A DNA stretch of 39,843 nucleotides from Chara braunii (Eukaryota > Streptophyta > Charophyceae > Charales > Characeae), in assembly GCA_003427395.1 (NCBI GenBank), contig BFEA01000152.1, positions 2,783,429-2,823,271 on the forward strand, in the 5' to 3' direction. Both the position numbers and the translations under genes were made by a program. The notes under the pieces are model-generated. The model was not told the DNA's origin. It saw only the letters and a list, made by a program, of their open reading frames with translations, and did not search any database. Shown one piece after another: positions 9,503-20,151 of the stretch (position 1 is the stretch's first letter; each line of letters begins with the position of its first letter).

Positions 9503-10129
9503 CTAGATAAAATTACTATAGTAGCTGGTGAGGCCTAGGAAGCTGCGAAGTTGCTTGGCAGATGAAGGGACGGGCCACTCTGCAATAGCAGTGATCTTCG
9601 CGTCGTCCATGTGGAGACCCTGGTCAGACACATGGTGTCCTAGGAAGTTCACTTTGCGCTTGGCAAAGCGACACTTAGTGAGCTTGGCATAGAAGCCATG
9701 CTTGCGTAAGCGCTGTAGGACATCGCGGAGGTGTCTAAGATGGTCTTCTAAGGTACGACTATAGACCAGGATGTCGTCCAGGTATACGAGAACGTATTCT
9801 TCAAGGACGTCCCTGAAGATGTCGTTCATCGCCGTCTGGAAGGTGGCGGGTGCATTGGTGAGGCCGAATGGCATCACCGTGAACTCGTAGTGGCCAAAGT
9901 GGGATCGGAAGGCGGTTTTCGGCTGATCCTCTGTGACAACGCGGATCTGGTGGTAACCGCTACGAAGATCGATCTTCGTGAAGAAGCGGTTGCCTGCCAG
10001 ACGGTCAAACAGCTCATCTGCGCGGGGCATGGGATAGCTGTTCTTAACCGTGTAACGGTTAAGGCCACGATAGTCGATGCAGAGGCGGAGAGTTCCATCC
10101 GCTTTGCGAGCAGAACAGGTGCACCCCAA
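9503..10129 (-). pseudogene. Ty3 pol: reverse transcriptase domain
   Basis: Polymerase core of the LTR element. Motifs in order: DGTLRLCIDYRGLNRYT, FFTKIDLRSGYHQIR (first catalytic Asp), a FRSHFGHYEFTVMPFGLTNA block, and VLVYLDDILVYS (YxDD active site), followed by thumb residues FLGHHVSDQGL and LRSFLGLTSYYSNFI. It is 208 residues in one frame and all catalytic residues are retained. The first residues of RT lie upstream in another frame, with a frameshift near 10105-10118. The frame ends at a TAG at 9503, inside conserved sequence, so it is not a natural terminus. Confidence 0.92.
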
Positions 10130-11646
10130 GGGGAGTTACTGGGTTTAATGAAACCCAGTCGAAGGAGCTTCTCAAGCTGACGCTTGAGTTTCGTCGCCTC
10201 TGGGATCGAGAGTCGGTACGGTGCCTGATGGTGAACACGATAGTCAGGCACGAGCTGGATAGAATGTTCAACACCGCGCATCGGGGGAATCCTGCTGTAT
10301 GAGAAATACGGGGGAAAGATGTCGCGGTACTCTCGAATCAGGTCGCGAACGGCGGGCTCTAAGTCTGCCGTGAACCGTGTGAGTTCCTCAGCATCTGCGT
10401 CGGCACGAGACGTATGTGTGGACTCGACAGTCGACGGCGCAGAGGCCTGCGACGTGGAGGGGGTATCCGCAGGCTGACGGGTGGACGTAGAGATGAGAGC
10501 CACGAAGATGGAGGAAGAGTCAGGGGGATCGGGCTCCAGAGAGATGAGCTCAACCTCGGGACAAAGTGGATCATAGCGAAGAAGATCCATGACGTTCACC
10601 AAGTAGAACGTGACGTCCTCCTGTCGTATGAAGTGAGCAAACTGACGAGGGGAAGTAAAGGCGATGTCAGGGTGAGACCCTGAGGAACGAGGGTCCCGGG
10701 GAGGTAGGTCGGGAGGAGTGTCGCCCGTGGTTCCAATGAAGGGGACGCGATGGGTCTGACCACACTTCGTTTTGAGAACGAGTGTCTCGGTCGCCCATTC
10801 GGCCTCTGTACTACGGAAACGGCGAGACCAGGGAGTGCCAAGGATAAAGTCGTACCCAGTCTCCAGCACATCAAGGTATGCGGAGGAATGGTAGCGCCGA
10901 GGCGCCTGGGTACTATCCGGTGGCTGGAGGGGGAGGGAGAAGTGGAGGTCGAGGACCGTTTGATCGAAGAAGCGCTGCGTCTTGTTATCTCCGAGGGTAA
11001 CGGAGATAGGAGAGTGAGACCCAAAGTTAGCTAGACGAGCTTCCTCAACCCCTCGAGGGTGAACGAAATCTCCCTGCGAGCCAGAGTCTCATAAAGCGCG
11101 GTACACCCTCGTAGATGTCCCTAGTCGAATAGGAATGATGGGTAGTGTGCGATCAGGGTCAGAGAGCAAAGTGAGAAGACGACGCAGGACGTTGATGTGT
11201 CTCGTGAGTCGCTCCTGACGAGCCTGCAGAATGCTCAAGTCTAGGAGAGATGACACAACGTCATCGCGAGTAGCCAGCTGAGCTCTACAACGGGCTGTGC
11301 GAATGGCGNGACGCGTCGGAAGTCTCGGGGGAGAAGCGCTAGATGCAGCGGTCTGCTGGGAGGCAGACGATACCTCGACAGATGACGGGGCAGAGAGAAC
11401 TGCGTCTGTCATGTCCTGAGGATCCTCTGGTGGGGTAGCCAAAGGGGCAAACCGTGACTCGGTGGTCGGGAAGCCGGCTACGAGCGAGGCCTCAGGGGTA
11501 CACTGCACCGTGGGTAGCTGGGTGGGGCTGGTCGGGCAGGGCCGGGGCGGGACTAAGATCGGCGCTGACGAGAAATGACAGTGTAGTACCGATCGAGGGC
11601 GGTGTGGTATGGACACCGTGAGGAGGTGTGTCCATGCTGGCGGCAA
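10112..11646 (-). pseudogene. Ty3 pol N-terminal part: linker, aspartic protease, start of RT
   Basis: After a ~185-residue linker rich in Pro, Ser and Thr, the frame meets TGA at 11089. It is followed immediately by the retropepsin active site DSGSQGDF (11088 down) and, about 75 residues on, by ILGTPW, the end of the protease fold. A long acidic and serine-rich spacer leads to the RT start (EYRDIFP, HSIQLVPDY, LGFIKPSNSPWGAPV). The protease would cut Gag-Pol into mature proteins. This frame is -1 relative to gag. A programmed shift is possible, but no canonical slippery heptamer was seen in the overlap (11553-11646), so an indel is equally likely. Confidence 0.85.
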
Positions 11647-13589
11647 CGAAGGCAGCCGCGTCGGGCCTCGAGGGCGGCACGCTCCTCGGGGGATAGAGCT
11701 CCACGAGGAGGGACAAAACCCTGCGGGAGGTCTATCTGAGGAACTGTGGGTGTGCGGGCGCCAGCCTGTGCAACCCGACTGCGTGCACGACCCATGGCAG
11801 ACATGACCATCTGCAGGCGCTCGGCCATTGGGACAGTGTCGTCATCCAAGTGGTACTGGATGACGTCCTGAAGCTCGATGTCCTCGGGGGCGTCCCCAAT
11901 GGTAGGATCGAGCTCAGCTGAGGCATCCTCTCCATACTCGAGAGAACTGTAGTGCCGAGCGAATGGCGCTCCAGGTCGAGCCGGGCGACGAAAACGACCA
12001 GCAAACGAGGAGCGGCCTCGGGTGGTACCTCGAGACTGGGAGGTGGCGGCTGGCCACGAAGAGGATGGGGCGACGGAGAAGCGACTGCACATCCTCTGGT
12101 ACTAACGCGCAGCCTCGTATGCCTGCTCCGCGGAAGAGAATTATCGCCTCCATAGCTCTATGCGGTAGTCAGTCGGCAGGCTGACAAGGAACCGGTCGGT
12201 GAGTGTGACCTCCGGTAGGAACGTCTCGTCACAAACAAGGCGAGCGTCCTGAAACACCCGGATGTGACGCTCCAAGTCGGCCGGTATAGAGGACCCGGAT
12301 CATCTGGTCTGGGTGACGCGGTCTAAGGCGTCGGTGGCGTCATGACGAGCGCCGAAATGGTCCTGAAGGAAGGCCGCGAAGTCGGCCAAAGTGGGGACCT
12401 CACCCACGCGGAGGCGCTGGGTATAATGATCCTCCCACGCAGTGGAAGGGCTANNNNNNNNNNNNNNNNNNNNNNNNNNNNNNNNNNNNNNNNNNNNNNN
12501 NNNNNNNNNNNNNNNNNNNNNNNNNNNNNNNNNNNNNNNNNNNNNNNNNNNNNNNNNNNNNNNNNNNNNNNNNNNNNNNNNNNNNNNNNNNNNNNNNNNN
12601 NNNNNNNNNNNNNNNNNNNNNNNNNNNNNNNNNNNNNNNNNNNNNNNNNNNNNNNNNNNNNNNNNNNNNNNNNNNNNNNNNNNNNNNNNNNNNNNNNNNN
12701 NNNNNNNNNNNNNNNNNNNNNNNNNNNNNNNNNNNNNNNNNNNNNNNNNNNNNNNNNNNNNNNNNNNNNNNNNNNNNNNNNNNNNNNNNNNNNNNNNNNN
12801 NNNNNNNNNNNNNNNNNNNNNNNNNNNNNNNNNNNNNNNNNNNNNNNNNNNNNNNNNNNNNNNNNNNNNNNNNNNNNNNNNNNNNNNNNNNNNNNNNNNN
12901 NNNNNNNNNNNNNNNNNNNNNNNNNNNNNNNNNNNNNNNNNNNTGGGTGCGCGGGGTCGGAGGTGGAGGGGGCGGAGCGGGTCGCCCAGTAGGAGGAGGA
13001 ATCCCAGTCTGGGCGGTACCCTGCTGTGGGGGTGGGGGGACGAAGGCAGGAAGAAGAGGGCGGAGCTGTATTGCCGCGACCGGTGCGGGAAGCTGGGAAG
13101 CAACACCGGGGTAGGTCGATGAAACTGCGCGGCCAGATGGCTGTACCTGGACGCAGCACCTACGGCAGTAGTAGAGACGGTAGGGGTGGTTGTGGCCAGA
13201 AGAACTGCCGTAAAGGACGGGGTGGTCTGAGCGGCACCAGCACTCGCCACCGCTGAGGGGGAGTGTTGGGCCTGGCCCGCAAAGGAGGGGGCACCATGGT
13301 GACTCCGTCTCTGGAGTCCTGGGGAGCCGGAATCGGAGCCGGTAGGGAAAGTAGTGTGAGAGCGGTGGAGAGAGCGATGAGGGGAGCCCTTGAGGCGGTT
13401 GACGTCGAGGGCTAGCGCATTGATTTGCGCTTGCAACGGTCCAAGCGTACTAAGTTGTGTCTGGATTGCTATAAGGATGGCATGAAGGTCCATCATGTCC
13501 GCATGGGCCTGATCATGAGCCGCTGACGGCGCGCTGACCTGGGGTGTGGACTGCGCTACGGCGATCTCCTCGGATGAACTCCCTTCCAT
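11553..13589 (-). pseudogene. Ty3 gag (capsid and nucleocapsid), gapped and broken
   Basis: Start codon at 13589 (MEGSSSEEIAVAQ), with a predicted helix-rich N-terminal region (LHAILIAIQTQLSTLGPLQ) and a low-complexity Ser/Pro/Thr part, then 490 Ns (12454-12943). Beyond the gap lies capsid-like sequence (TLADFAAFLQDHFGARHDA). Near the end is a CX2CX4HX4C knuckle (CLRCRQHGHTSSRC). All parts share one frame, interrupted at 12300 (TGA), 12141 (TAA) and 12102 (TAG). The frame ends at 11553. Gag would form the particle that packages element RNA. The true length cannot be given because of the gap. Confidence 0.8.
12454..12943. other. Assembly gap (490 N)
   Basis: Run of N inside gag. The real length of the missing sequence is unknown. 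Confidence 0.99.
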
Positions 13590-13829
13590 GGTCGGAAGGG
13601 GAATGGAGGTGGTCCTCAGAGGAGTGTATGGGGAAAGGGGCCCACCGGTAAGAGGAAGGGGACCGCGGGAGCGGAGTGAGTATGTGTGAGTCGGCTCGTC
13701 TCGGATTTTGCGGGTCGCGCGTGAGACGAAGGCGCCGAACCGCTCGAGGGGGGAGGAGCCGTCCAGGTCCAGGGTGGCCGACGGGAGGAGGCGGGAGAGT
13801 AGGAAGGGGGGCGGGAATTAGGAGAACCC

Positions 13830-13862
13830 CAAACCCTAGAAAACCCTAAGAACACCCTAACC
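13830..13862 (-). promoter_or_regulatory. Cluster of telo-box-like motifs
   Basis: Three CCCTA(A/G) motifs in ~30 bp (aaaccctag, aaccctaag, accctaacc), about 250 bp upstream of the gag start. Such boxes are frequent in plant 5' regions. No telomere array is present. Confidence 0.35.
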
Positions 13863-14399
13863 GGAGTTTAGGTGGTTAGGAGAGGGTAGCGGTGACCTAA
13901 TCAATAAAAAAAATAATATGGAGGGGAGGGGGAAAAAAAATAGAATAAACAATAAAATTTCGAGATAAAAATAAAATAAAAAAAGAAATAAAAATAAATA
14001 AAGAAATAAAATGCAAAGAGCGAAGGAAGAAGACTTATTTATTTTTTTGAAAATTTCGGCAACATTTTCTTACCCCAACGGGGTCAAAATGTGCAAAGAG
14101 AAAGGAGAGACTAAGAGAAGCACAATAATTTTTACAATGCCGCAAATTAAAATTTTCAAAAAAATAAGTAAATAAAGAAATAAATAGATAAATAAATAAG
14201 GAGGTGGAGGAGAGTGAAGAGAAACTAAACAAGTTTTGGATTTTCCACAAATTTCGACAGCACTTCGTTACCCCCACAGGGTCAAAATGTGTGCCGAAAG
14301 CAAAAATGGCTAAGTCCTAATCAGATTTTAGGGTGCCGCAGAAAAAATGGAATTTTTAAAATAAATAAAGGAAAATAAAATAAATCAGAAAGATGAGAA

Positions 14400-15000
14400 A
14401 AGAAGTAGGGAAGAAGATAATTCGAATTTTTGGAGGAACGGAGGAAATTAATCAAAAAGAAAGAGAAAAGAAGAAAAACAGAAAAAATCGAAGTGGGGGG
14501 GGGGATGAAAAAGTGATGAAAAAAANAGAAAAATAGGTGGGAAAGAGAAAATATTGAAGTGGTAGATGAGGGAGATGATGGGGTTGTAGTTGGGGGAAGA
14601 AAAGAGGAGAGGAGGGTGAGAGAATGAGAGAGAAAGCTATGGAAAAGGTGAAGAAAAGAGTGAGAGATTAGTAAAAGAAGGTGAGTGGAGAGAGAGGAGA
14701 GAAAAAGTTGGTGGGAGATGAGTGAAGAGGGAAGGGTATGAGAGATTAAGGGGAAGGAGAGGAGAGAAGTAGGGAAAAGAAGCAAAGAGAGTGAGGTTGG
14801 GAGAGGAGAGAGTAAAAATATGGTAGTGGATGGAGAAAGAGTAAAGGGGATGAGAGATTAGTGGGGAGAAGAGGAGAGAAATGAGAAAAGTGGAAAAAGG
14901 AGTGAGAAAAGGTGATCGATTTGTGTTGGTGAGAGAAAAAAAAGGTCAGATGATGAAGGGAAGAGAGGGAAAAGGGAGTGGGAGAGTGGATTAGGGATGA
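14400..15000. repeat. Low-complexity purine tract
   Basis: About 600 bp of G and A on the plus strand with few other bases and no regular unit. Long frames on the minus strand through it (rich in Ser, Leu, Phe) are artefacts of composition. Confidence 0.85.
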
Positions 15001-15222
15001 GAGAGGTGATACCCAACTCTTGGGTAACGAAGAGCATACAACTTCACCAAGATCCACAAGATCTTGGCCTTCACACACTCCTTGGGAGAAGGGGTCTTCA
15101 AGGTGGTGATGAACTGCTGCTGCACATTATCTGGGGTTGGNTGAGATCTTGATCAGCCACCCAGTTCCACTGTAATGCAGCCCCCTAGCCAGGGGGGTCT
15201 TAAAAAAAAATCCTCAGCAAAC

Positions 15223-15234
15223 TGCCACGTGGCA
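15223..15234. promoter_or_regulatory. G-box palindrome
   Basis: TGCCACGTGGCA, a perfect palindrome containing the CACGTG core bound by plant bZIP and bHLH factors. It sits in the element leader, ~500 bp from the 5' LTR. Regulatory use is a guess. Confidence 0.35.
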
Positions 15235-15284
15235 CTTTTGGAGATGGCCACGGGTCAAGAGAGGAGATGTAGAGGGCAAAAACT

Positions 15285-15614
15285 CTTTTGCCAATAACTT
15301 TTCACCCGCTGGGTGAAATTTGGCAAAAGAGGTCTTGTTGGAAATCTTTTTGAAACCCGCTTCCAACGAGATAAGGCGCAGCATCAGCCACCGCCTAGAG
15401 TAATAGCGCTCATTGAAAAAACGAGCGCAGGTGGTTATTTTGGAACTTTTAAAAACATTGCGATCTTTGAAAGATCGTAGCTCCTCAACCACCGCACAAA
15501 ATTAAGCGATCTATAGCTTGTTGGAAGAGGCTCGTCGAGCGCTTTCCAACAAGCTAAAGATCAATAAATTTGAACCACCGGTGCAGAAGTTACGATCAAA
15601 AGAGTGCACCGGTG
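15285..15614 (-). other. Array of six inverted repeats in the Ty3 leader
   Basis: Arms seen: 15285-15294 with 15320-15329 (plus inner TTTCACCC/GGGTGAAA); 15333-15342 with 15366-15375; 15406-15411 with 15423-15428; 15461-15468 with 15470-15477; 15515-15526 with 15544-15555 (12 bp, perfect); 15576-15585 with 15605-15614 (10 bp, perfect). They follow one another every ~40-70 nt within ~400 nt of the primer-binding site, the region where retroelement RNAs usually carry packaging and dimerisation signals. Confidence 0.7.
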
Positions 15615-15715
15615 TCATTACCAAAAAAAAGTGGCGAGCGTTTTTTTTTTTTTTTTTCACCGCGTGGCAACTGATAGGTGGGGTGGGTGGGGGAGAGGAG
15701 CAGGGAGGAAAGCCT

Positions 15716-15727
15716 GCTCTGATACCA
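15716..15727 (-). promoter_or_regulatory. Primer-binding site, initiator Met tRNA type
   Basis: On the minus strand TGGTATCAGAGC follows the 5' LTR after one nucleotide. This is the complement of the 3' end of plant initiator tRNA-Met, the usual primer of plant Ty3/gypsy and copia elements. It fixes the element's strand and the inner LTR edge. Confidence 0.93.
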
Positions 15728-15728
15728 G

Positions 15729-16072
15729 TGTGACGGACCCGCCGGGATGGCGGTCCGTCAGGATCAAGACAAAGGGATGAGGATGGGGGAGATGGAGATG
15801 GAGCTGGAAGGGAAAGCGCACCTCCAACGCAGACTCAACACGCACGTACTCCAATCTGTGCAAATGAAGAATGAGTGAAAAACAGAGTACAGCTGGGGTA
15901 TACCTCCAGCGGACTGACTGACTGGACTGGCCTGGTACCGACAGTGGTACCGGGCAGGACTGAAACATCACACGGCCTGTGGGGTCAGGCCACGGCCTAG
16001 TCCCACAGGCCGAACTGGCAAATAGCCAAATAGGCTGTGGCTGTAGGCCAGAGCAGATGAAGGCCCGCTGCA
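15729..16072 (-). repeat. 5' LTR
   Basis: 344 bp, TG..CA bounded, matching 5807-6150 without gaps. The minus-strand 5' LTR would carry the element promoter. Differences cluster near the right end (several within 30 bp). Confidence 0.95.
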
Positions 16073-16077
16073 GGATT
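16073..16077. repeat. 5-bp target-site duplication of the Ty3/gypsy element (right)
   Basis: ggatt, identical to 5802-5806. Confidence 0.9.
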
Positions 16078-16345
16078 TCTTTGGAAGAGGCCAGGATGTA
16101 TTCTCTAACCACATGAGCGGGTTTACTTCTTCTGCAGTAGGGGGAGCTAGTCTCCTGATTTGCTCATTTGTTAATTCACTCCATGGGGTCTGGGGGCTAA
16201 AAAGTAAACGCTTAATCCACTGAATTGAAAGAGTCGTGGTTTGGGTAGTGGGGTCAATAATCCCAAGACCACCTTTTCCTTTGGGCTGGATTATGGATAG
16301 CCATGCTACTCTACTGATGACATTAGTACATTCATGATTGCGACG

Positions 16346-17373
16346 TCATAGAAAAATTACAAGTTGACGTTGAAATGTTTTAATAGTTGGTTTATCCATA
16401 GCCCATATTGCAGATTTATACCATATCAAGGTCAAAACCACATTATTGATAGCAAGAGTTCTTCCAAAAATAGAGGTATGCTTATCTTTCCACAATTCCA
16501 GTTTTGATAGTGCTTGGTCCATAATCATAGCATTATTTGTGGATGGTTTCTCTTGGACAGAAAGGGAAATCCCTAGGATCCTTATAGGAGTCTCTGGGGG
16601 GATCCATTTAATCTTGGGTATATCTGGTGGTCTACCACCTTGATAGTGGAGCCACCATCCCAGAGTTTTATTCCCCCAATTCACTCTCATGTCAGAGACC
16701 ATAGAAAATTTTTCCATCACCTTTTGAATGACCTCCAAATTTTCTTTAGAGGCATCAGCCATAAGGGATAAATCATCGGCAAATAAGGAGCAAACATGTA
16801 TAGCATCTTCAGGGATAGTAGTAACCCTGATTCTCTTAATATCCTTATGATGACGTATGTTGGCCGCTAGAGCTTCCATAATGATTACAAAAAGTACTGG
16901 AGCAATAGGGTCTCCTTGCCTGACAGACCTCTGTAGGGATATAGGGGGGGAACATTCCCATTCAACATTACTTTCGTAGTTGCATTCTGATGGAGGATCC
17001 TAATCCATCTCCTAAGATTAGGCCCAAAGTTAAACTTGTTCAAACACTTATCCAGAAAAAAACAGTCAACGTGATCGTATACCTTTTCAAAGTTTATAAA
17101 GATAAAAGTAGCATTATGTTTTGATTGTCTAGAGAATTTAATTAACTCATTAATTAGCAGGATATTATTCTGAATATTCCTTCCTTGTATGAAACCTGTT
17201 TGGGAGGGATGGATAATATCTGCAATAAATTTATTAAGGCGTGTTGTTAATGCTTTTGACACCATCTTATAAACAACTGTGAGAAGAGTGATGGGGCGGT
17301 AGTTGCGAATATTAAATTTATCCCCTTTTTTGTATAGTAAGGTTAAAATCCCTTGTCCTACAAACTCACCCAT
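16346..17373 (-). pseudogene. LINE copy 1 ORF2: reverse transcriptase
   Basis: L1-type RT in two frames. The first (17373-16885) has LTLLYKKGDKFNIRNYRPITLL, HPSQTGFIQGRNIQNN, and motif A as FINFEKVYDHVD, where the usual catalytic Asp (FIDFEKxYD) is Asn. After a frameshift near 16910 the second frame (16879-16346) has MEALAANIRHH, then motif C as CSLFADDLSLM, and the thumb with RILGISLSVQEKP, FGRTLAINNVVL, YKSAIWAMDK. RT would copy element RNA at the nicked target. Stops and the motif A change make it dead. The domain continues on the far side of the LTR element at 5801. Confidence 0.9.
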
Positions 17374-17430
17374 CTAACCCGTCTCTCACACATTATTATA
17401 GAATTTCATGAGATCCTGAGATATGAAATC

Positions 17431-18006
17431 TTATGTAGACTCCCAAAATTCCTTAGGAAGTCCATCAATTCCAGGGGATTTTTCCTCTTCCATCATCAAA
17501 AGAGCAGTCCAAATCTCATCCTTAGTTATAAGTAGCTCTAGTTGCTCCCTTTGTTCCTCCGAAAGGGATTTAGTTAGAGGTGCAAAAAAATCATCAATTT
17601 CAATAGATCTCTGGTCCTCAGTGGCATCATGAATTTGAGAAGTAAATAAATCCTTGAAGAATTCTCTAGCAATTTTGGTGCATTCTGCTTTGGAAGAAGC
17701 AATCTGTCCATTCGGATCCTGAGGGTGTGATAAGTCATCAATGATTGTTCTTCCTAAGCGAGCTCTAACCATTGCAAAAAAACTAGCATCCATGCTTCCT
17801 TCTGTATGTAATCTACAGATCTTCCCTCTAATTCTAGCACCCTGCCAACGATGTTTCATCAGAGAGAGTAAATTATCTTCTAATTCTTTTATTTCTTTGG
17901 CCATAGCTTCATCATTTCCTTCTTGATGATCTGCCTCCATAGATTGGATTTGTTGGATTCTTTGCAGGATCTTAGTTTCATTGGAATATCTATCATCAAC
18001 AAGCAA
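17431..18006 (-). pseudogene. LINE copy 1 ORF2: region between endonuclease and RT
   Basis: 191 residues typical of the plant L1 stretch before the RT: a charged, probably helical start (IQQIQSMEADHQEGNDEA), GSMDASFFAMVRARLGR, then TKDEIWTALLMMEEEKSPGIDGLPKEFW, the conserved EEI..AL..M...KSPGxDG signature that precedes the fingers. A matching, shorter piece is at 34486-34835 in copy 2. TAA at 17431 interrupts the same frame that continues into the RT at 17373. Confidence 0.8.
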
Positions 18007-18301
18007 TTTAGAGTATTCATTGCATTTACGCCCTAGAAAATCTAAACCGTTGTTGAACCATATCCCATCATCTTGTATGATGTTCTTTTTTTCTTTCTAG
18101 AAAGTTCGTACATCCTTTAAATAGGACCTAAATCGTTGTAGTTTAAGAAAGGATGTATGAAGTTTATAGTATCCTTTCCCTTGATCCGATTTCTTAGAGA
18201 AGCAGAGGATAGCTATACATATAGCATGATCTAGCCCTGCAAGGGGACTTTTGAGGAATATTTGAGCAATTTGAAGAGAGCCTTGTAATTCTTCGGAAGA
18301 A

Positions 18302-18965
18302 TTAGGTCCATGCGGGTAGTAGCCCCGCAGACTGATTCTTCCTTAAGCATGTTAATGTACGAAGATTAGGGTTAAGTCTTCTATAGGAATCAAAGAGATT
18401 AAAAGATTGAGTTAGATTAGTGATTAACACTTCATCCATCTCCACATAGGCTGGACATGGAAGTGGGATCCGCCACCGGTCAAGGTTGCGATCCAGAGCA
18501 ACGTTGAAATCACCAGCAATAATCATAGGAATGCCCACAGACAATTTAGGGATGAGGGTTTCAAAGAATTGTTGCCGATTGTTTGGTTCATTATGACCAT
18601 AAACACAGAGAACGATCACAATTTCCAAATCAAACATTGCCAGAATATAAACCCATCTTCCTTCTTCCTTATCCACTTCCCAATAAACTGGATCCGCTCT
18701 AGACCCCGGTGGAATCCATATAGCCACTCCAACACTCCCCGGTCGCGGTGCATGAGCTCTAAATGACTTGTGGGGCCAAATCTGATTATGGCAGTAATTG
18801 TGAGCTTCATTATCCATGAGATGGGTCTCTTGGATACATATAATGTCAGGTCATTCCCTCCCCCCTATTCCCTTTAATTGATCAAATATAACTTGTTTTT
18901 TTTCAAATTTGGTCGATGCTTGTCCATTGACATTTAAAGACCTGAGGTCCAAATCTGCCTGTCTT
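18302..18965 (-). pseudogene. LINE copy 1 ORF2: APE-type endonuclease
   Basis: Nicks the target DNA to prime reverse transcription. Starting about 18965 the frame reads LRSLNVNGQAS, then DIICIQETHLM with the catalytic Glu, a long middle (GVAIWIPPG, VYGHNEPNNRQQFF) and IIAGDFNVALDRNLDRW with the Asp/Asn pair, ending near SYRRLNPNLRTLTCLRK. One TGA interrupts the stretch (before PDIICIQETH), where copy 2 has Trp. The stop at 18302 comes after a frame change. The rest of the fold, including the SDH motif, was not followed. Confidence 0.85.
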
Positions 18966-19098
18966 TTAATCTTCCTCCAAGATTTGTCCTTATTATACAG
19001 GTTATCGATAGCCTGGGTCCTATCCGCTCTGAAAGATTACATTATAAACAATAAACCCAAATACTTCCAAACGGACTTAAACTTAATACAGAAAGGAT

Positions 19099-20042
19099 TC
19101 AGTATTTCACCCAAGTGGCCAGATCCATCAGGCCACCAGATAATAAACTATTGTGTCCTAAAAGACGGACCATAAGAGTACTAACATCAGTCTCAGACCA
19201 GAACCAGCTCGCTTTCACCTTCATGAGTTGTAATTCATTAAGAAGGTCATGGCTAAACCACTTCAGCTCAATCTGCTTACCAACATCAAATTTCAAGTAC
19301 ACATCCCATTCAGCTAATCTGTTTTCCCATTCAGTTAAAAAAAAAATCGTTGTTATTCCTTGGGGAAGTTATCAGAAATGTACTTGTTGATTATATCCCG
19401 AATAGGTTGGTCTGTTACAAGCATTTCATCCTTCAAGGAAGACAGGGGGGGCGGAAATGAGGTACCTAGGATCGTAACTTCCCCATACACAGCATTTTCT
19501 AGAATCGAGAAACCTACTTCCCACACCCCATCCTTATTCCTTACCGGCACAAAAGCAATACCAACTTTGACCGGGGATAGGCAATGCTGGCCTTTTGCCA
19601 ATCTCTGTTTCAATTTCTGTCTTTTTGTAATGATCTCTGTGTCCACAGATACAATCAAAGACTGGGACAGAATCAACGAATTTTCCACATTTCCAGCCTG
19701 TGGCCTTGCCTCTTGTGGGCGCACATCCTGTGCAAGGTTACTAGGGAGGTCTTCCGTAAGATCTACAATCTGGGAGGGTTCCACCTCCTTGTAAGCCTTG
19801 GCAGACATAGGATTCTGAACAGTCGCTGAGTTATCCACAGTGTGGAGGTTGGGATCAGGATGAGTAGTCCAAGTAACTTGAGATACACAGTCAGTTCTCC
19901 GTTCGTCTGTGTCCTGAGTATCAACTCTGTCTGTGCCAGGGATATCTACCCTGTCTACTGACACAACAGACTGGCCAGTACTGTCTGTGCCCTGAGTATC
20001 AACCCTGTCTGTACCAGGGGTATCAACCCTGTCAACTGACAC
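19099..20042 (-). pseudogene. LINE copy 1 ORF1: conserved C-terminal extension
   Basis: Starts with a short tandem motif (SVDRVDTPGTDRVDTQGTDS and again SVDRVDIPGTDRVDTQDTD). A block follows that is conserved in copy 2: ITKRQKLKQRLAKGQ, PVKVGIAFVPVRN, WEVGFS, AVYGEVTILG, then, after a frameshift at a 10-base homopolymer (19337-19346), VYLKFDVGKQIELKWF and LQLMKVKASWFWSETDV. Copy 2 has the same order (36170-36560). I do not recognise this as a named domain. Conservation at protein level between two diverged LINE copies suggests it was under selection. It lies between the usual ORF1 zinc knuckle and the ORF2 endonuclease. Confidence 0.65.
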
Positions 20043-20151
20043 AACAGACTGGCTAGTACTGGTTGTATCAACAGAATGGCATTTCTGTGAATCACTAGAC
20101 CCAGGATCCCACTCAATCAGTCCCTGGCTACGTCTAGTAGCCTCCTGCGGA

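Larger units (their letters stand above)
13590..15715 (-). other. Ty3 element 5' untranslated leader
   Basis: This is the ~2.1 kb between primer-binding site and gag start, with no convincing coding frame. From the right it holds a T16 run (about 15642), a chain of inverted repeats (15285-15614), a G-box palindrome (15223-15234) and a short hairpin-bearing stretch (15010-15200). Next is a ~600-bp stretch that is almost pure purine on the plus strand (14400-15000, so pyrimidine-rich in the element RNA). Then come two diverged copies of a ~120-bp segment ending in GGGTCAAAATGTG (about 14040-14150 and 14225-14340) and CCCTAA-like telo-box motifs (13835-13860). Confidence 0.75.
5807..16072 (-). 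mobile_element. Ty3/gypsy chromovirus LTR retrotransposon
   Basis: Complete 10,266-bp element on the minus strand. From the right: 5' LTR (15729-16072), primer-binding site (15716-15727), a ~2.1-kb leader, gag with a zinc knuckle (13589-11553, with a 490-N gap), pol in the order protease, RT, RNase H, integrase, chromodomain (11646-7094), a 3' untranslated stretch, and 3' LTR (5807-6150). LTRs have TG..CA ends and are 344 bp each, with 11 differences counted by eye (about 3.2%). A perfect 5-bp target duplication flanks it. The PR-RT-RH-IN order marks Ty3/gypsy, and the C-terminal chromodomain marks the chromovirus branch. Several stops, at least three frameshifts and a changed RNase H catalytic residue make it non-autonomous. 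It is nested in LINE copy 1. Confidence 0.95.

Noticed and set aside
11553-11646. Programmed -1 frameshift between gag and pol
   Set aside because: The frames do differ by -1, but no canonical slippery heptamer was seen in the overlap and the element has other random frameshifts, so it is not claimed.
12342-13122. Plus-strand frames of over 200 codons
   Set aside because: Most of their length is the 490-N gap.
13830-13862. Interstitial telomere array
   Set aside because: Only three imperfect CCCTAA motifs, not a tandem array.
14035-15078. Long minus-strand frames rich in Ser, Leu and Phe
   Set aside because: They arise from the purine-only composition of the plus strand. No motif and no link to gag.
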